Assembly (NCBI GenBank): GCA_947497945.1
Contig: CANMIP010000015.1
Coordinates: forward strand, 62,001 to 126,000
DNA from: an uncultured Tropicimonas sp.
GTDB taxonomy: Bacteria > Pseudomonadota > Alphaproteobacteria > Rhodobacterales > Rhodobacteraceae
Reading direction: 5' to 3'
DNA length: 64,000 nt
Shown: positions 44,311 through 52,888 of the stretch, piece by piece
Position numbering within the stretch: position 1 is the first letter of the stretch
How the letters are laid out: each line of letters begins with the position of its first letter
Position numbers and translations under genes: made by a program
Notes under the pieces: model-generated
Told to the model about the DNA's origin: nothing
The model's database searches: none
Seen by the model: the letters and a program-made list of their open reading frames with translations, nothing else

Positions 44311-44718
44311 TCAGGACTTCTTCTTCCGAGGCTTACCCTTCTTGGACTTCTTCTTGTCCCGCTTGCGCTCGGTCGATTTCTTGTCCGTCTTCTTTGACTT
44401 CTTTTTTGCCTTGTCCTTCGGTTTCTCGGCTTTCTTCTTTGACTTCCTGGACTTCTTCTTTTTGATCTCAGCGGGTTTGGATGCATCAATCGAAACTTCT
44501 GTCGGGGTGGGATCCGCAACCACGCCAGGGTACTTCAACTCAACCAGCGCCTTGGCAGCAGCTATTAGAAGTGGAGCTGTAGCCGCACCGATCCTGGGTA
44601 CCCCCATCAACTGTTCAGGCGAGGCGACGGCAATATCCTCTGCGCTTTCATACCCCATATCGGCCAGCGCTTTCTGCATAGAAGGTCCAACACCGTGAAC
44701 TTCGGATGTCTCAACCAT
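44311..44718 (-). CDS. Helix-hairpin-helix protein with lysine-rich tail
   Basis: This 135-residue protein has an N-terminal helix-hairpin-helix domain (VHGVGPSMQKALADMGYESA and LMGVPRIGAATAPLLIAAAK, about residues 5-60) and a C-terminal tail of about 55 residues that is mostly lysine with serine, glutamate and aspartate, ending KPRKKKS. HhH domains bind DNA backbones. Lysine-rich tails of this sort bind DNA, RNA or polyphosphate (compare histone H1-like AlgP/PhaF tails). AGGAGGAAG precedes the ATG at 44716-44718. It is the most downstream gene of the minus-strand phosphate block. Confidence 0.85.
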   Translation of the reverse strand: MVETSEVHGVGPSMQKALADMGYESAEDIAVASPEQLMGVPRIGAATAPLLIAAAKALVELKYPGVVADPTPTEVSIDASKPAEIKKKKSRKSKKKAEKPKDKAKKKSKKTDKKSTERKRDKKKSKKGKPRKKKS

Positions 44719-44912
44719 ACTCTTCCTCCTGAATTTGGTTGATAAGCTATTCCACAACCGTGGCCGATTTCGGCACTGTCGATCAAGCTTCGAGACTCGG
44801 CGAGGAACCTATTACTCCACCGCGTCTGTTTCGATCGACCTTCAGATGGGCTTCCTTGAACACGCGCATCCTCGAAGTTGAGGAACCTTCCCCTGTCCGG
44901 GGCATGTGCCGG

Positions 44913-45173
44913 TCAATCGTCCTGCTTTTCGATCTGTTTTACCAACCAAGCAGCACGTGCCTGCAGTTCCTCCACGACTTCCAGCTTGGCTTTCAATCGT
45001 TCCTGTTTCGAAGGTTTCTTGGCGGCCTTCAACTCGGCTTTCAGCGCATCATGCTTGGCGTCGAGCTTGGCGACGATCCGTTCAGCCTTTTTTCGGCTGA
45101 TCGGCTTGGCCTTCTTTTGCTTCAGTCGCTTGCGATAGGTATCCAGTTTCTCGATTGTTGCTTTCAGTGCCAT
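44913..45173 (-). CDS. Small lysine-rich coiled-coil protein
   Basis: The 86-residue protein is almost wholly helical and highly basic: LDTYRKRLKQKKAKPISRKK, then RIVAKLDAKHDALKAELKAA and LKAKLEVVEELQARAAWLV. No family is recognised. The ATG at 45171-45173 is used. It follows the Na/Pi symporter gene on the same strand by 58 bases. A protein with similar helical spacing is encoded after the decayed symporter copy (48270-48653). It could bind polyphosphate, nucleic acid or the symporter. Confidence 0.8.
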   Translation of the reverse strand: MALKATIEKLDTYRKRLKQKKAKPISRKKAERIVAKLDAKHDALKAELKAAKKPSKQERLKAKLEVVEELQARAAWLVKQIEKQDD

Positions 45174-45231
45174 GTCGTTTCGGCTCCATACACAGACCAA
45201 AGGAATTTGCCATCTGATGCGCCTGCGTAGG

Positions 45232-47052
45232 TCACCGGGCAACATCCTTCTCTGAGACTTCGATCAGCAGCCCCTCGATTTCGTCCTCTTCCAGCGACAG
45301 AATGTGTTCGATCTCGGCCATCGCCTCGTCGGTTTCGGCATAGTAAGCTTGCGCTGCGTCGATTAAATCACTCATTGCCTCGTAGGCATAACCCGAATCC
45401 GTCATGAAAGAAGTTGCCGCATCCGGTGCGACTTCCTTGTTGCGGATCATGCTGTCGATCACCCGGGTGGTGTTCTTGCGATCGCGTTCGATCTGCACCC
45501 TCTCTTCCTCCAGCCATAGCGTGCTGCGCATTTCTGGTTCGGCCAAACCGATCTTCTGGATCTCGACGAGGATTCGCGCAATTTCGGTGCGCAGTGCGTT
45601 GTAGATCTCCGTGATCTTGCCTTGTGGCGTGCGGGTGAATTCAGTCGCGTTTCCGCGCATGTGCTTGACGGCTTTAACCGCATGAACCGAACTTTGTGCC
45701 GCGTCCCTGAGTTCGTATATGTGGTCAGTGACGTCGCGCGGCAGGTTGAGCGCTCCAGCGCGGCTGGCAAAATCGACGATGGCCGAATACAGCGTCTTTA
45801 CCCTGCGCTCGTATTCCTCGTCGATGTCAACGTTCATCGGCCGCGTACTCTGCTCGACGGTCGCGGCCACGTCGTCAGTGGCATAGATTTCCTGCCGACT
45901 CAGGTTCAGCCCATGAGCGATAAGCGCGATCGCGTTGTCTTGCAGGTGCTCGACCTCCTTTCGCATGGCGACTTCCATCGTCGCCGGAAAGCTCTCGACG
46001 GCACGAGACAGGTACAGCGGCTTTGTTACATCAACCTCGGGCGCAGGAATGGCGCGCTCCAGGAACCGTATCAAATGTTGGATCGGCGGGACCATTATGG
46101 AGACGCCGATCACGTTGAACATCGTGTGGAACACGGCCAGTTTGAGCGCGTAGTCCTCTTCGCCGATCCCGAGATTGCGGCTAATCCAGTCGACGGCTGT
46201 CACAAGCTGGTTGATCAGCAAAAGGCACACGACCGCCGTGACGACCTTGAAGATCACATGCGCAAGCGCGAGGCGGCGGCCTTGATAGGTGGCTGGAAGG
46301 GCGGCGATGATCGCCGTGATGGTCGTGCCGATATTGGCGCCGATCACAAGGGCGATCGCGTTCTCGTAGGAGACCTGCCCGGCCGCCATCGCTGTGATGA
46401 CCAGCACCATGGTCGCATGGCTGGATTGCATGACCACTGTCGCGATGGCGCCGATGAGAGTGTAGACGACAAGCCCTGCCGCTCCGGTCATGGCGAACTG
46501 CGTCAGATCGAACTGGTCCTTGAACGCGTCGAAGCCCTCTTTCATGTGATGGATACCAAGAAACAGGAAACCCAACCCGGCCAGGATGTACCCGAGGCCG
46601 CGGACATACTTGGAGCGCTGGAAAATCAGAACGATGCTGATTGCCAACATTGGCATCGCATAGGCCGAGATTTTCACCTTGAGTCCGAACCCCGCCACCA
46701 GCCAGGCGCCGGTCGTCGTGCCGATATCTGCGCCAAACATTATACCGACACCTGCGATCAGCTTGATCAGGTCGGCAGACAGGAACGAGATCGCGATAAC
46801 GGATACCAGCGAACTGGACTGCATGAGGGTCGCTGCAACGAAGCCGAAGCCGAGTGACTTGGCAATTGTGTCGGTTGTCCTTTCAAGCACGCGCTCGAGA
46901 ACACCGCCACTGAACTGCTTGAACCCATCCTCCAGCATCAGCATGCCGAACAGAAAAATGGCGACACCGGCGGCGATCTCCTGAAAATCTCGACTGATCC
47001 AGAATCCAAACAGCAAGACGCAAAGGATGACGGGAAGCAGGAGCTTTTTCAT
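45232..47052 (-). CDS. Na/Pi cotransporter family protein (NptA-like, with PhoU-type C-terminus)
   Basis: This 606-residue transporter would import phosphate with sodium. Its membrane half shows the two inverted repeats: QSSS at 78-81 with GADIGTT at 107-113, and QSSHAT at 209-214 with GANIGTT at 238-244. The C-terminal 250 residues are helical and PhoU-like (MRKEVEHLQDNAIALIAHG and repeated long helices). It is divergent from ppk2 across a 388-base region and is followed by the small lysine-rich gene. A decayed relative lies at 48650-49270. Confidence 0.94.
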   Translation of the reverse strand: MKKLLLPVILCVLLFGFWISRDFQEIAAGVAIFLFGMLMLEDGFKQFSGGVLERVLERTTDTIAKSLGFGFVAATLMQSSSLVSVIAISFLSADLIKLIAGVGIMFGADIGTTTGAWLVAGFGLKVKISAYAMPMLAISIVLIFQRSKYVRGLGYILAGLGFLFLGIHHMKEGFDAFKDQFDLTQFAMTGAAGLVVYTLIGAIATVVMQSSHATMVLVITAMAAGQVSYENAIALVIGANIGTTITAIIAALPATYQGRRLALAHVIFKVVTAVVCLLLINQLVTAVDWISRNLGIGEEDYALKLAVFHTMFNVIGVSIMVPPIQHLIRFLERAIPAPEVDVTKPLYLSRAVESFPATMEVAMRKEVEHLQDNAIALIAHGLNLSRQEIYATDDVAATVEQSTRPMNVDIDEEYERRVKTLYSAIVDFASRAGALNLPRDVTDHIYELRDAAQSSVHAVKAVKHMRGNATEFTRTPQGKITEIYNALRTEIARILVEIQKIGLAEPEMRSTLWLEEERVQIERDRKNTTRVIDSMIRNKEVAPDAATSFMTDSGYAYEAMSDLIDAAQAYYAETDEAMAEIEHILSLEEDEIEGLLIEVSEKDVAR

Positions 47053-47440
47053 GTCGTTGGATCACTCCACCTTCCGCGGCTCTCGGTTTTCCCGGCAAGA
47101 CCCGGCGATTCTTGTGCCTTATGTGCCATCGATCCCCGCTAAGTTACCAAAATAGTACTCAAGGTCTAACTAATTGGCTATAACTCATTTCCATTGCAAC
47201 AGTCCTGCAGGGCTGTTGGAACGCCCCTTCGGCGCGCGGGGAATTCTGCGGCACAGCCAGTCGAAGGTTTCTCGCGTCGCGGCCTACGCTCGACTTATCG
47301 TCGCAATTGCGGCTTTGCCTCTTGCAAAGGAGCTGTCGTAGGAACGACCGTGCGCACGCCCTCGCTAGAAGGCACAGGTGAGATTTGCTGCCGCCCATCA
47401 ATGAAACGTGAGGTTCCGACCTGTAGTCCTGGAGAGACGG
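47053..47440. promoter_or_regulatory. Divergent region between Na/Pi symporter and PPK2 genes
   Basis: 388 bases without a gene. It contains an AT-rich patch near 47145-47190 and a nearly perfect 22-base palindrome at 47196-47217 (CAACAG.CCTGCAGG.CTGTTG, where the two dot positions form a T-G pair). No clear Pho box with CTGTCAT repeats was seen. Confidence 0.5.
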
Positions 47441-48247
47441 ATGGCCGAAGAAAAAGTCGAGAAAATCAAGAACAAGACATACGAGGATGAGCTTCGGCGC
47501 CTGCAGATCGAACTGGTCAAGCTGCAGGAATGGGTCAAGGCAACCGGGTACAAGATCGTCGTCATCTTCGAAGGCCGGGACGCAGCCGGAAAAGGTGGCA
47601 CGATCAACCGGATCACCGAAGCCATGAACCCCAGGATCTGTGATGTCGTGGCGCTACCGGCACCAACCGAACGACAGAAGACACAGTGGTACTTCAAGCG
47701 CTATGTCGAGCACCTTCCGGCCGCCGGGGAAATCGTGATCTTCGATCGGTCATGGTACAATCGCGCCGGTGTCGAACATGTCATGGGGTTCTGCACGGAG
47801 GAGGAGCATCAGGAGTTCTTGCGCTCCTGCCCCGAGTTCGAACGCATGCTGGTGCGCTCCGGCATTCACCTGATCAAATACTGGTTCTCCGTAAGCGACG
47901 AAGAACAGGAACGGCGTTTCCAGAAGCGGCTGGCAGACCCGACAAAACGCTGGAAGCTCAGCCCCATGGATCTCGAAAGCCGCAATCGTTGGGTGGAGTA
48001 TTCACGCGCCAAGGACATGATGTTCTCGCACACGGATATCAAGCAGGCACCCTGGTTCGTTGTGAACTCGGATGTCAAGAAACACGCCCGGCTTGATTGC
48101 ATCAGCCACTTCCTGTCACAGATCCCCTACGAGGATCTGACCCCGGAGCCGTTCGAACTCGAGCCGCGACCAAAGCAGAGGGGGTATGTGAGACCGCCGA
48201 TGGAGGATCAAACCTTCGTGCCGGAGAGCCACAAGGATTTCCTCTGA
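47441..48247 (+). CDS. ppk2: Polyphosphate kinase 2 (class I PPK2)
   Basis: The 268-residue single-domain PPK2 phosphorylates nucleoside diphosphates from polyphosphate, or makes polyphosphate from ATP/GTP. Walker A is GRDAAGKGG (45-53), Walker B is in VIFDRSWYNRAGVE (about 99-112), and the lid region includes KRWKLSPMDLESRNRW. The length matches one-domain class I enzymes. It reads divergently from the Na/Pi symporter and sits within a cluster of phosphate genes, which supports a role in storing or mobilising phosphate. Confidence 0.96.
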   Translation: MAEEKVEKIKNKTYEDELRRLQIELVKLQEWVKATGYKIVVIFEGRDAAGKGGTINRITEAMNPRICDVVALPAPTERQKTQWYFKRYVEHLPAAGEIVIFDRSWYNRAGVEHVMGFCTEEEHQEFLRSCPEFERMLVRSGIHLIKYWFSVSDEEQERRFQKRLADPTKRWKLSPMDLESRNRWVEYSRAKDMMFSHTDIKQAPWFVVNSDVKKHARLDCISHFLSQIPYEDLTPEPFELEPRPKQRGYVRPPMEDQTFVPESHKDFL

Positions 48248-48269
48248 TCCAGACCTGCCTCGAGGGCTT

Positions 48270-48653
48270 TCATTTCCGCGTCCGGGTAGAAACCCAATCG
48301 AGCAACTGGTGGGTGTCTCCAATCTGGCGATCCAGAACGGCAAGCTTCAGTGCATCTCTGTTGGCGTCCGCGCTATCGTTTTCGTTCGAAAGCCGATCGA
48401 GGACGTCCTGGCGTCTGGCTTCCAACTTCGCAAGCGTCCGATTGACATGGCGCGGGCGGATGCGTGTCGCATCGCCACGTTCGACACGCCGGAGATACAA
48501 GGCAAACCGGTTCGAGAGCGCAGTATCAGTCGATTGATTGGGAAAGCGCGCACTGGGGATGCCGGCGCCGCGCCATAGCCCGAAACCCGGAGTTGCTGGA
48601 TTTGTTGCGACAAGTTCCATGGGGGAATCATACGCCTGCATTGTAACGTTCAT
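48270..48653 (-). CDS. Small helical protein coupled to the decayed Na/Pi gene
   Basis: The 127-residue protein has a disordered N-terminus and a helical C-terminus: RPRHVNRTLAKLEARRQDVL, then NRDALKLAVLDRQIGDTHQL. No family recognised. Its ATG overlaps the stop of the decayed symporter (shared ATGA at 48650-48653), a mark of an originally coupled gene pair. The spacing of K-L-x-A, D-x-L and L-K-x-x-L residues resembles the lysine-rich protein at 44913-45173 that follows the intact symporter. The match is by eye only. Confidence 0.55.
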   Translation of the reverse strand: MNVTMQAYDSPMELVATNPATPGFGLWRGAGIPSARFPNQSTDTALSNRFALYLRRVERGDATRIRPRHVNRTLAKLEARRQDVLDRLSNENDSADANRDALKLAVLDRQIGDTHQLLDWVSTRTRK

Positions 48654-49270
48654 GTAACAAGCGTCTTGACCCGGGCTTCGCAGGTCTCATCGATACCCCG
48701 CTTGAACGGTTCGGAGCTTGCGGCCATTGTCGCGGCAATGTCGTCAATATCGTCGATTTCGGATCGGTGCAGGTTCAACCCGTGCGCGATGAGCCCAAGT
48801 GCATTGTCCTGAAGGTGTTTTACCTCTTCTCGCACCGCCAGCCCCTTCGTCGTCGCCCCAATGAAGGTGTAAACGAGCAGCTGCGGGACTCCGGTCATGG
48901 CAAAACGGGAAAGGTCGAACTGGCCCTTGAACGCCTCGAATCCCTCTTTGATGTGATGGACACCGAAGAACAGGAAGCCCAGCCCCGCACGCGCCCCGCG
49001 CCCCGCGCAGGTATTTCGAACGCTGGAAGACCAGCACGATGGAGACTGCGAGCATCGGCAGCGCAGAGTCGGAGATTTTCACCTTCAAACCGAAACCAGC
49101 GCACTCGATTGCAGGATCGTGGTCGAGACAATGCCAAGCCGACGGATCTGCCGATCAGGTCCGTGGTTCCTGCAAGACCCCTGTCGAGCAGGCCGCCAGA
49201 CAACAGCTTTAAGCCGTTCTCCCGCATCAGCATCCCGAAACGAAAGATCGCCTCGCCAGAGGCGATCTCC
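48650..49270 (-). pseudogene. Decayed Na/Pi cotransporter (paralogue of 45232-47052)
   Basis: Pieces of the same transporter family are readable in more than one frame of the minus strand: MLMRENGLKLLSGGLLDRG (compare MLMLEDGFKQFSGGVLERV in the intact copy), then KISDSALPMLAVSIVLVFQRSKY, then after a frame change EVKHLQDNALGLIAHGLNL from the PhoU-type part. The central QSSHAT repeat and much of the C-terminus are deleted. It begins where the PiT gene ends, so it was the second gene of that transcript. About 210 codons remain of about 600. Confidence 0.88.
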
Positions 49271-50844
49271 TACGGCAACATCATGCCGCGGAGCGCAAAG
49301 AAGAAAAGCGCCGCCAGGAAGGCCGCGACTGGCACAGTTATGATCCAGGCGGAGACGATCTTGAACAGCGAGGAGCGCTTGACCAACTGACGCTTGAGGG
49401 CCGTCCGCAGTTCCTTGCGTTGCGCCTTGGTGATGACCGACTCGGCACCCATCTTCTTGATCCGGTCCAGCATCTCGGCCTTGTCCTCCGGTGGCGCATT
49501 CTCGAAGTCGCGCAATACGGCTTCGACCTGCGCGAAATCCGGCTCGCCATCATGCTGATGCAGGACGTTTTCGACGACGGTATGCATCCGTTGCTCGATG
49601 AACTCCCGAAGGAAGCCCACGCCAAAAACAGCGCCAAGGGCGACATGCGTCGAGGAGATTGGCATTCCGAGTTGGCTGGCGATGATCACGGTGATGGCTG
49701 CCGCAAGGGCAATACAGAAAGCGCGGGATCGATCCAGTTCGGTTATCTCGGAGCCGACAGTGCGGATCAGTTTCGGGCCGAAGAGTGCAAGGCCAACCGA
49801 GATTCCGATCGCTCCAATGCCCATGACCCAGAGCGGGATGGAGACAGACGTGGTTGAGGCGTCCGTATTGGTCAGGACCTCGACGATACCGGCCAGCGGG
49901 CCGACCGCGTTGGCGACGTCGTTTGCACCGTGTGCAAAGGAGAGGAGCGCTGCGGCAAAGATCAGCGGAACAGTGAACAGCTTGTTCACGCCCGCGCGGT
50001 CGTTGGTCAGTTTTGGCACCGCCTTGCGCACCATCGGTGCGACAATGACCCAAGTGATGACTCCAGCCGCGAACCCGATGAGCAGTGCCGATGCGAAGTC
50101 TATCTTTACGATCTTCTTGATGCCTTTCAGGCAGATATAGGTGGTGAAGGCCCAGGCCATGATCGAGATCATCAAGGGCACCATGCGTTGTGCCGCCTGC
50201 AAGGGTTCCTTTTTGAAGAACACCGTCTTCTTGAGCGCATAGAGGGTCAGCGCGGCGATAATGCCGCCGGTCAACGGGGAAATCACCCAGCTAAGGGCGA
50301 TCTTGCCCATGGAATCCCAGTTCACGATGTCCCAACCAGCGGCCGCAATTCCTGCGCCCATGACCCCCCCAACGATCGAGTGCGTCGTGGAGACCGGCGC
50401 GCCGAGCCATGTGGCCAGATTGAGCCAGATCGCGGCGCCAAGCAGCGCGCCCATCATCACCCAGACGAAGGTGTCCACATCATTGATGTCGGCCGGATCG
50501 ATGATGCCCTTCTTGACGGTCTCGACCACGTCCCCGCCGGCGATGATCGCGCCCGCAGCTTCGAAAAAGGCCGCGATCACGATCGCGCCCGTCAGGGTCA
50601 GAGCCAATGAACCAACCGCAGGGCCGACATTGTTGGCGACATCGTTGGCGCCGATGTTCATCGCCATGTAGGCGCCGATCACGGCTGCTGCGATCAAGAG
50701 ATATGATTGCTCGATATGCGCAAACTGGGTGCCCGTGTAGATCATGACTGCAACGACAAACAGAATCGCTGTCCCGAGCCGACCAACTTCCGAACGGCTG
50801 AGATCAGCCGCATTTTCGATTTTTACATAGTCCCGCAGTTTCAC
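49270..50844 (-). CDS. PiT-family inorganic phosphate transporter
   Basis: This 524-residue permease takes up metal-phosphate with protons or sodium. The two PiT signatures are MNIGANDVANNVGPAVG (residues 65-75 core) and FAHGANDVANAVGPLAG, each next to GAPVSTTHSIVGGVMG and GMPISSTHVALGAVFG. A cytoplasmic segment near the C-terminus is longer than in short PiT proteins. The GTG at 50842-50844, preceded by a G-rich ribosome site (AGGGGGGAT), is the best start; a further 26 codons upstream lack one. It is followed at once by the decayed Na/Pi gene. Confidence 0.94.
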   Translation of the reverse strand: MKLRDYVKIENAADLSRSEVGRLGTAILFVVAVMIYTGTQFAHIEQSYLLIAAAVIGAYMAMNIGANDVANNVGPAVGSLALTLTGAIVIAAFFEAAGAIIAGGDVVETVKKGIIDPADINDVDTFVWVMMGALLGAAIWLNLATWLGAPVSTTHSIVGGVMGAGIAAAGWDIVNWDSMGKIALSWVISPLTGGIIAALTLYALKKTVFFKKEPLQAAQRMVPLMISIMAWAFTTYICLKGIKKIVKIDFASALLIGFAAGVITWVIVAPMVRKAVPKLTNDRAGVNKLFTVPLIFAAALLSFAHGANDVANAVGPLAGIVEVLTNTDASTTSVSIPLWVMGIGAIGISVGLALFGPKLIRTVGSEITELDRSRAFCIALAAAITVIIASQLGMPISSTHVALGAVFGVGFLREFIEQRMHTVVENVLHQHDGEPDFAQVEAVLRDFENAPPEDKAEMLDRIKKMGAESVITKAQRKELRTALKRQLVKRSSLFKIVSAWIITVPVAAFLAALFFFALRGMMLP

Positions 50845-51550
50845 AGTATCCCCCCCTAAAATGCGCGCCTCCGGTATGGTTTCCTGCGCACGGGATCGCC
50901 GAGCTCTGGGTTCAGGGGGCACGAAGACTTTAGGAGGCGATGAACATCTGCAATTTGCGGCAGGTCAAAGACGCCGGATTTCACGGAGGACTGTAACCGA
51001 TTTGCGCCGAATCTTCTCAACCTGGAAAACGTCGGCAGCCATGTTTCGTCAACTGCCGATATGATCGCGAAACCTCCCTGCGGGAATCCGATGAGTGTTT
51101 CTTGCCGGCTGACTGAGTGAGTCCGAGCAGGACATGGTCTGGGTAACCCATCCCCCGCTGACCCTCCCCATTCAGGGAAGGTCTCGGGTCGTCCTCGGTT
51201 TCCGGGTCATTCCGCAAGCCAGACAATGAGCCCATTCCGTCTTCCAGGCTCCCTGCGTCACACGACACGCCGCAAGTTCGGTCCGGGTGGCATTGACTGG
51301 AGCTTGCGGCCCGCCCGTGGGCCGGACGACCGATACGCCCGGGAAGACCCGGATCTGACGGTCACCGCTCGAGAAACCGACCGCCACATATCCCGCGGAT
51401 CTTTCCGAGAGACGCTCAAAGCTCGCCGAAACAATTCGTTGACATACGCCCCGTCCGTTTCAACGATAGCAGGATCGGACAGATAACCCTGTCCGCGCCA
51501 CTCCACGCCACGCTCGATCCCAAGGTCAACGAGACAACGGAGCCGCCAGA
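50845..51550. other. Intergenic stretch upstream of the PiT gene
   Basis: 706 bases. Frames on both strands (for example the minus strand 51017-51268 and plus strand 51226-51486) give proteins with no recognised domain and no ribosome site. It should contain the PiT promoter at its left edge and that of the RHH gene at its right. Confidence 0.45.
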
Positions 51551-51841
51551 ATGTGCCAGATTTTTGCAGGTCAACAACCCGACGATTATCAGCCGGAGAC
51601 CCGGAGAATGCGTCTGAACGGCCATGGAACAAGCATTCGACTCGAAAGGTCCTTCTGGGAAATCATTGATGAAATCGCCGCCGCCGAAGAGCTTTCCACG
51701 CCGGCCTTCGTTTCCAGGCTGCACTTGGAAGTTCTTGAACTCAGGGGGGAAGTTGTCAACTTCACCTCTCTGCTACGCTGCGCCTGCCTGATCCATATCG
51801 GACAGCCGAAACGGGTCCTCGAGAGGATCGCGGCGGAATAA
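51551..51841 (+). CDS. Ribbon-helix-helix domain protein (PF13467-like)
   Basis: The 96-residue protein begins MCQIFAGQQPDDYQPETRRM, followed by a strand SIRLERSFW and two helices EIIDEIAAAEELSTPAFVSRL. This order is characteristic of the alphaproteobacterial RHH_4 family of predicted DNA-binding proteins. The C-terminal part, SLLRCACLIHI, is also typical. Targets are unknown. It appears monocistronic. Confidence 0.88.
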   Translation: MCQIFAGQQPDDYQPETRRMRLNGHGTSIRLERSFWEIIDEIAAAEELSTPAFVSRLHLEVLELRGEVVNFTSLLRCACLIHIGQPKRVLERIAAE

Positions 51842-51929
51842 TCGGCCTGTAGTATAGATCTACTACCCACGCCCCAAATTGGTCCGGTAGCCTTACCAAA
51901 TCGAGCCGTAACGGCTCCGGGGAGAGGCT

Positions 51930-52325
51930 ATGGCCAAAGCAATACACTCGATGATTCGCGTTCTCGACGAGAAACGCTCGGTTGATTTCTATGAATCCGC
52001 CTTCGGGCTGACATCGATCGAACGGCTCGAGTTCGACGCGTTCGCGCTGATCTACATGAGCAATGACGAGACATCCTTCGAGTTGGAGCTGACCGTCAAC
52101 AAGGGTCGCACCGATCCTTATGACCTCGGCGACGGCTACGGACATATCGCCTTTTGCGTTGAAGATCTCGATGCCGAACATGCCCGACTGGAAGCCGCCG
52201 GATACGGCCCGAGAAAGATCGTGGAGTTCAACCGCGACGGGCATCTCTTTGCGCGCTTCTTCTTTGTTCAGGACCCCGATGGATACCAGATCGAGGTGCT
52301 GCAAAGGCACGGCCGCTTTCACTGA
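51930..52325 (+). CDS. gloA: Lactoylglutathione lyase (glyoxalase I)
   Basis: This 131-residue VOC-fold enzyme turns the hemithioacetal of methylglyoxal and glutathione into S-lactoylglutathione. The metal ligands of GloA can be read: H in KAIHSMIRVLD, E in SFELELTVNKG, H in GYGHIAFCVED and E in DPDGYQIEVL. Length fits the Ni-dependent bacterial form. GGGGAGAGG provides its ribosome site. It may belong with the sugar-oxidising operon that follows but has its own context. Confidence 0.9.
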   Translation: MAKAIHSMIRVLDEKRSVDFYESAFGLTSIERLEFDAFALIYMSNDETSFELELTVNKGRTDPYDLGDGYGHIAFCVEDLDAEHARLEAAGYGPRKIVEFNRDGHLFARFFFVQDPDGYQIEVLQRHGRFH

Positions 52326-52355
52326 AACACATCTGATGTAGGGGAGGACACTACG

Positions 52356-52874
52356 ATGACAGCAAGCAAGAAAGGACTGACACGCCGCCAGCTATTGTCG
52401 CGCAGCGTTGCCGCCGGCGCGAGCCTGGTAGTGGGATCAGGCTTTGTGGCCGGAAACTCGGCCACCTGGGCCATGGGAGTAGACCATCTTCAACCGGCCA
52501 CCATGGCCACGCTGATCCAGATGGCGCGGGACATCTACCCGCATGACCATGTGGCGGACGAGTTCTATGCAATCGCCGTGAAGGGATATGACAGCGCGGA
52601 CTCCGCGCCGATGATCGAGGCGGGCATCGCCGCGCTCGACACTGCCGCACAGGGCAAGGGGCATGCGAGCTATGTCGATACCGGCTGGGAGCGCGATCGC
52701 GTCGATATCCTGCGCGGCATCGAAAACAGCGGCTTCTTCCAGACCATTCGTGGCGGGCTTGTGACCGGTCTCTACAACCAGAAGGATGTGTGGCCGCTCT
52801 TCGGCTACGAAGGCGAGAGCTTCTCCAAAGGCGGGTATCTCGACCGCGGCTTTGACGACATCAACTGGATCTGA
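52356..52874 (+). CDS. Tat-exported small subunit of GMC dehydrogenase (gluconate 2-dehydrogenase subunit 3-like)
   Basis: The 172-residue protein carries a twin-arginine signal, GLTRRQLLSRSVAAGASLVVG. The mature part, MATLIQMARDIYPHDHVAD and WERDRVDILRGIEN, resembles subunit 3 of membrane-bound gluconate/sugar dehydrogenases. In these complexes the large GMC subunit has no signal of its own and is carried through the Tat system by this subunit. The GMC gene starts 14 bases downstream and indeed lacks a signal peptide. Confidence 0.85.
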   Translation: MTASKKGLTRRQLLSRSVAAGASLVVGSGFVAGNSATWAMGVDHLQPATMATLIQMARDIYPHDHVADEFYAIAVKGYDSADSAPMIEAGIAALDTAAQGKGHASYVDTGWERDRVDILRGIENSGFFQTIRGGLVTGLYNQKDVWPLFGYEGESFSKGGYLDRGFDDINWI

Positions 52875-52888
52875 GGGAGGGCGTAACA

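Noticed and set aside
51017-51632. Overlapping frames on both strands upstream of the RHH-domain gene
   Set aside because: None has a ribosome site or recognisable domain, and the two strands look equally (un)convincing.
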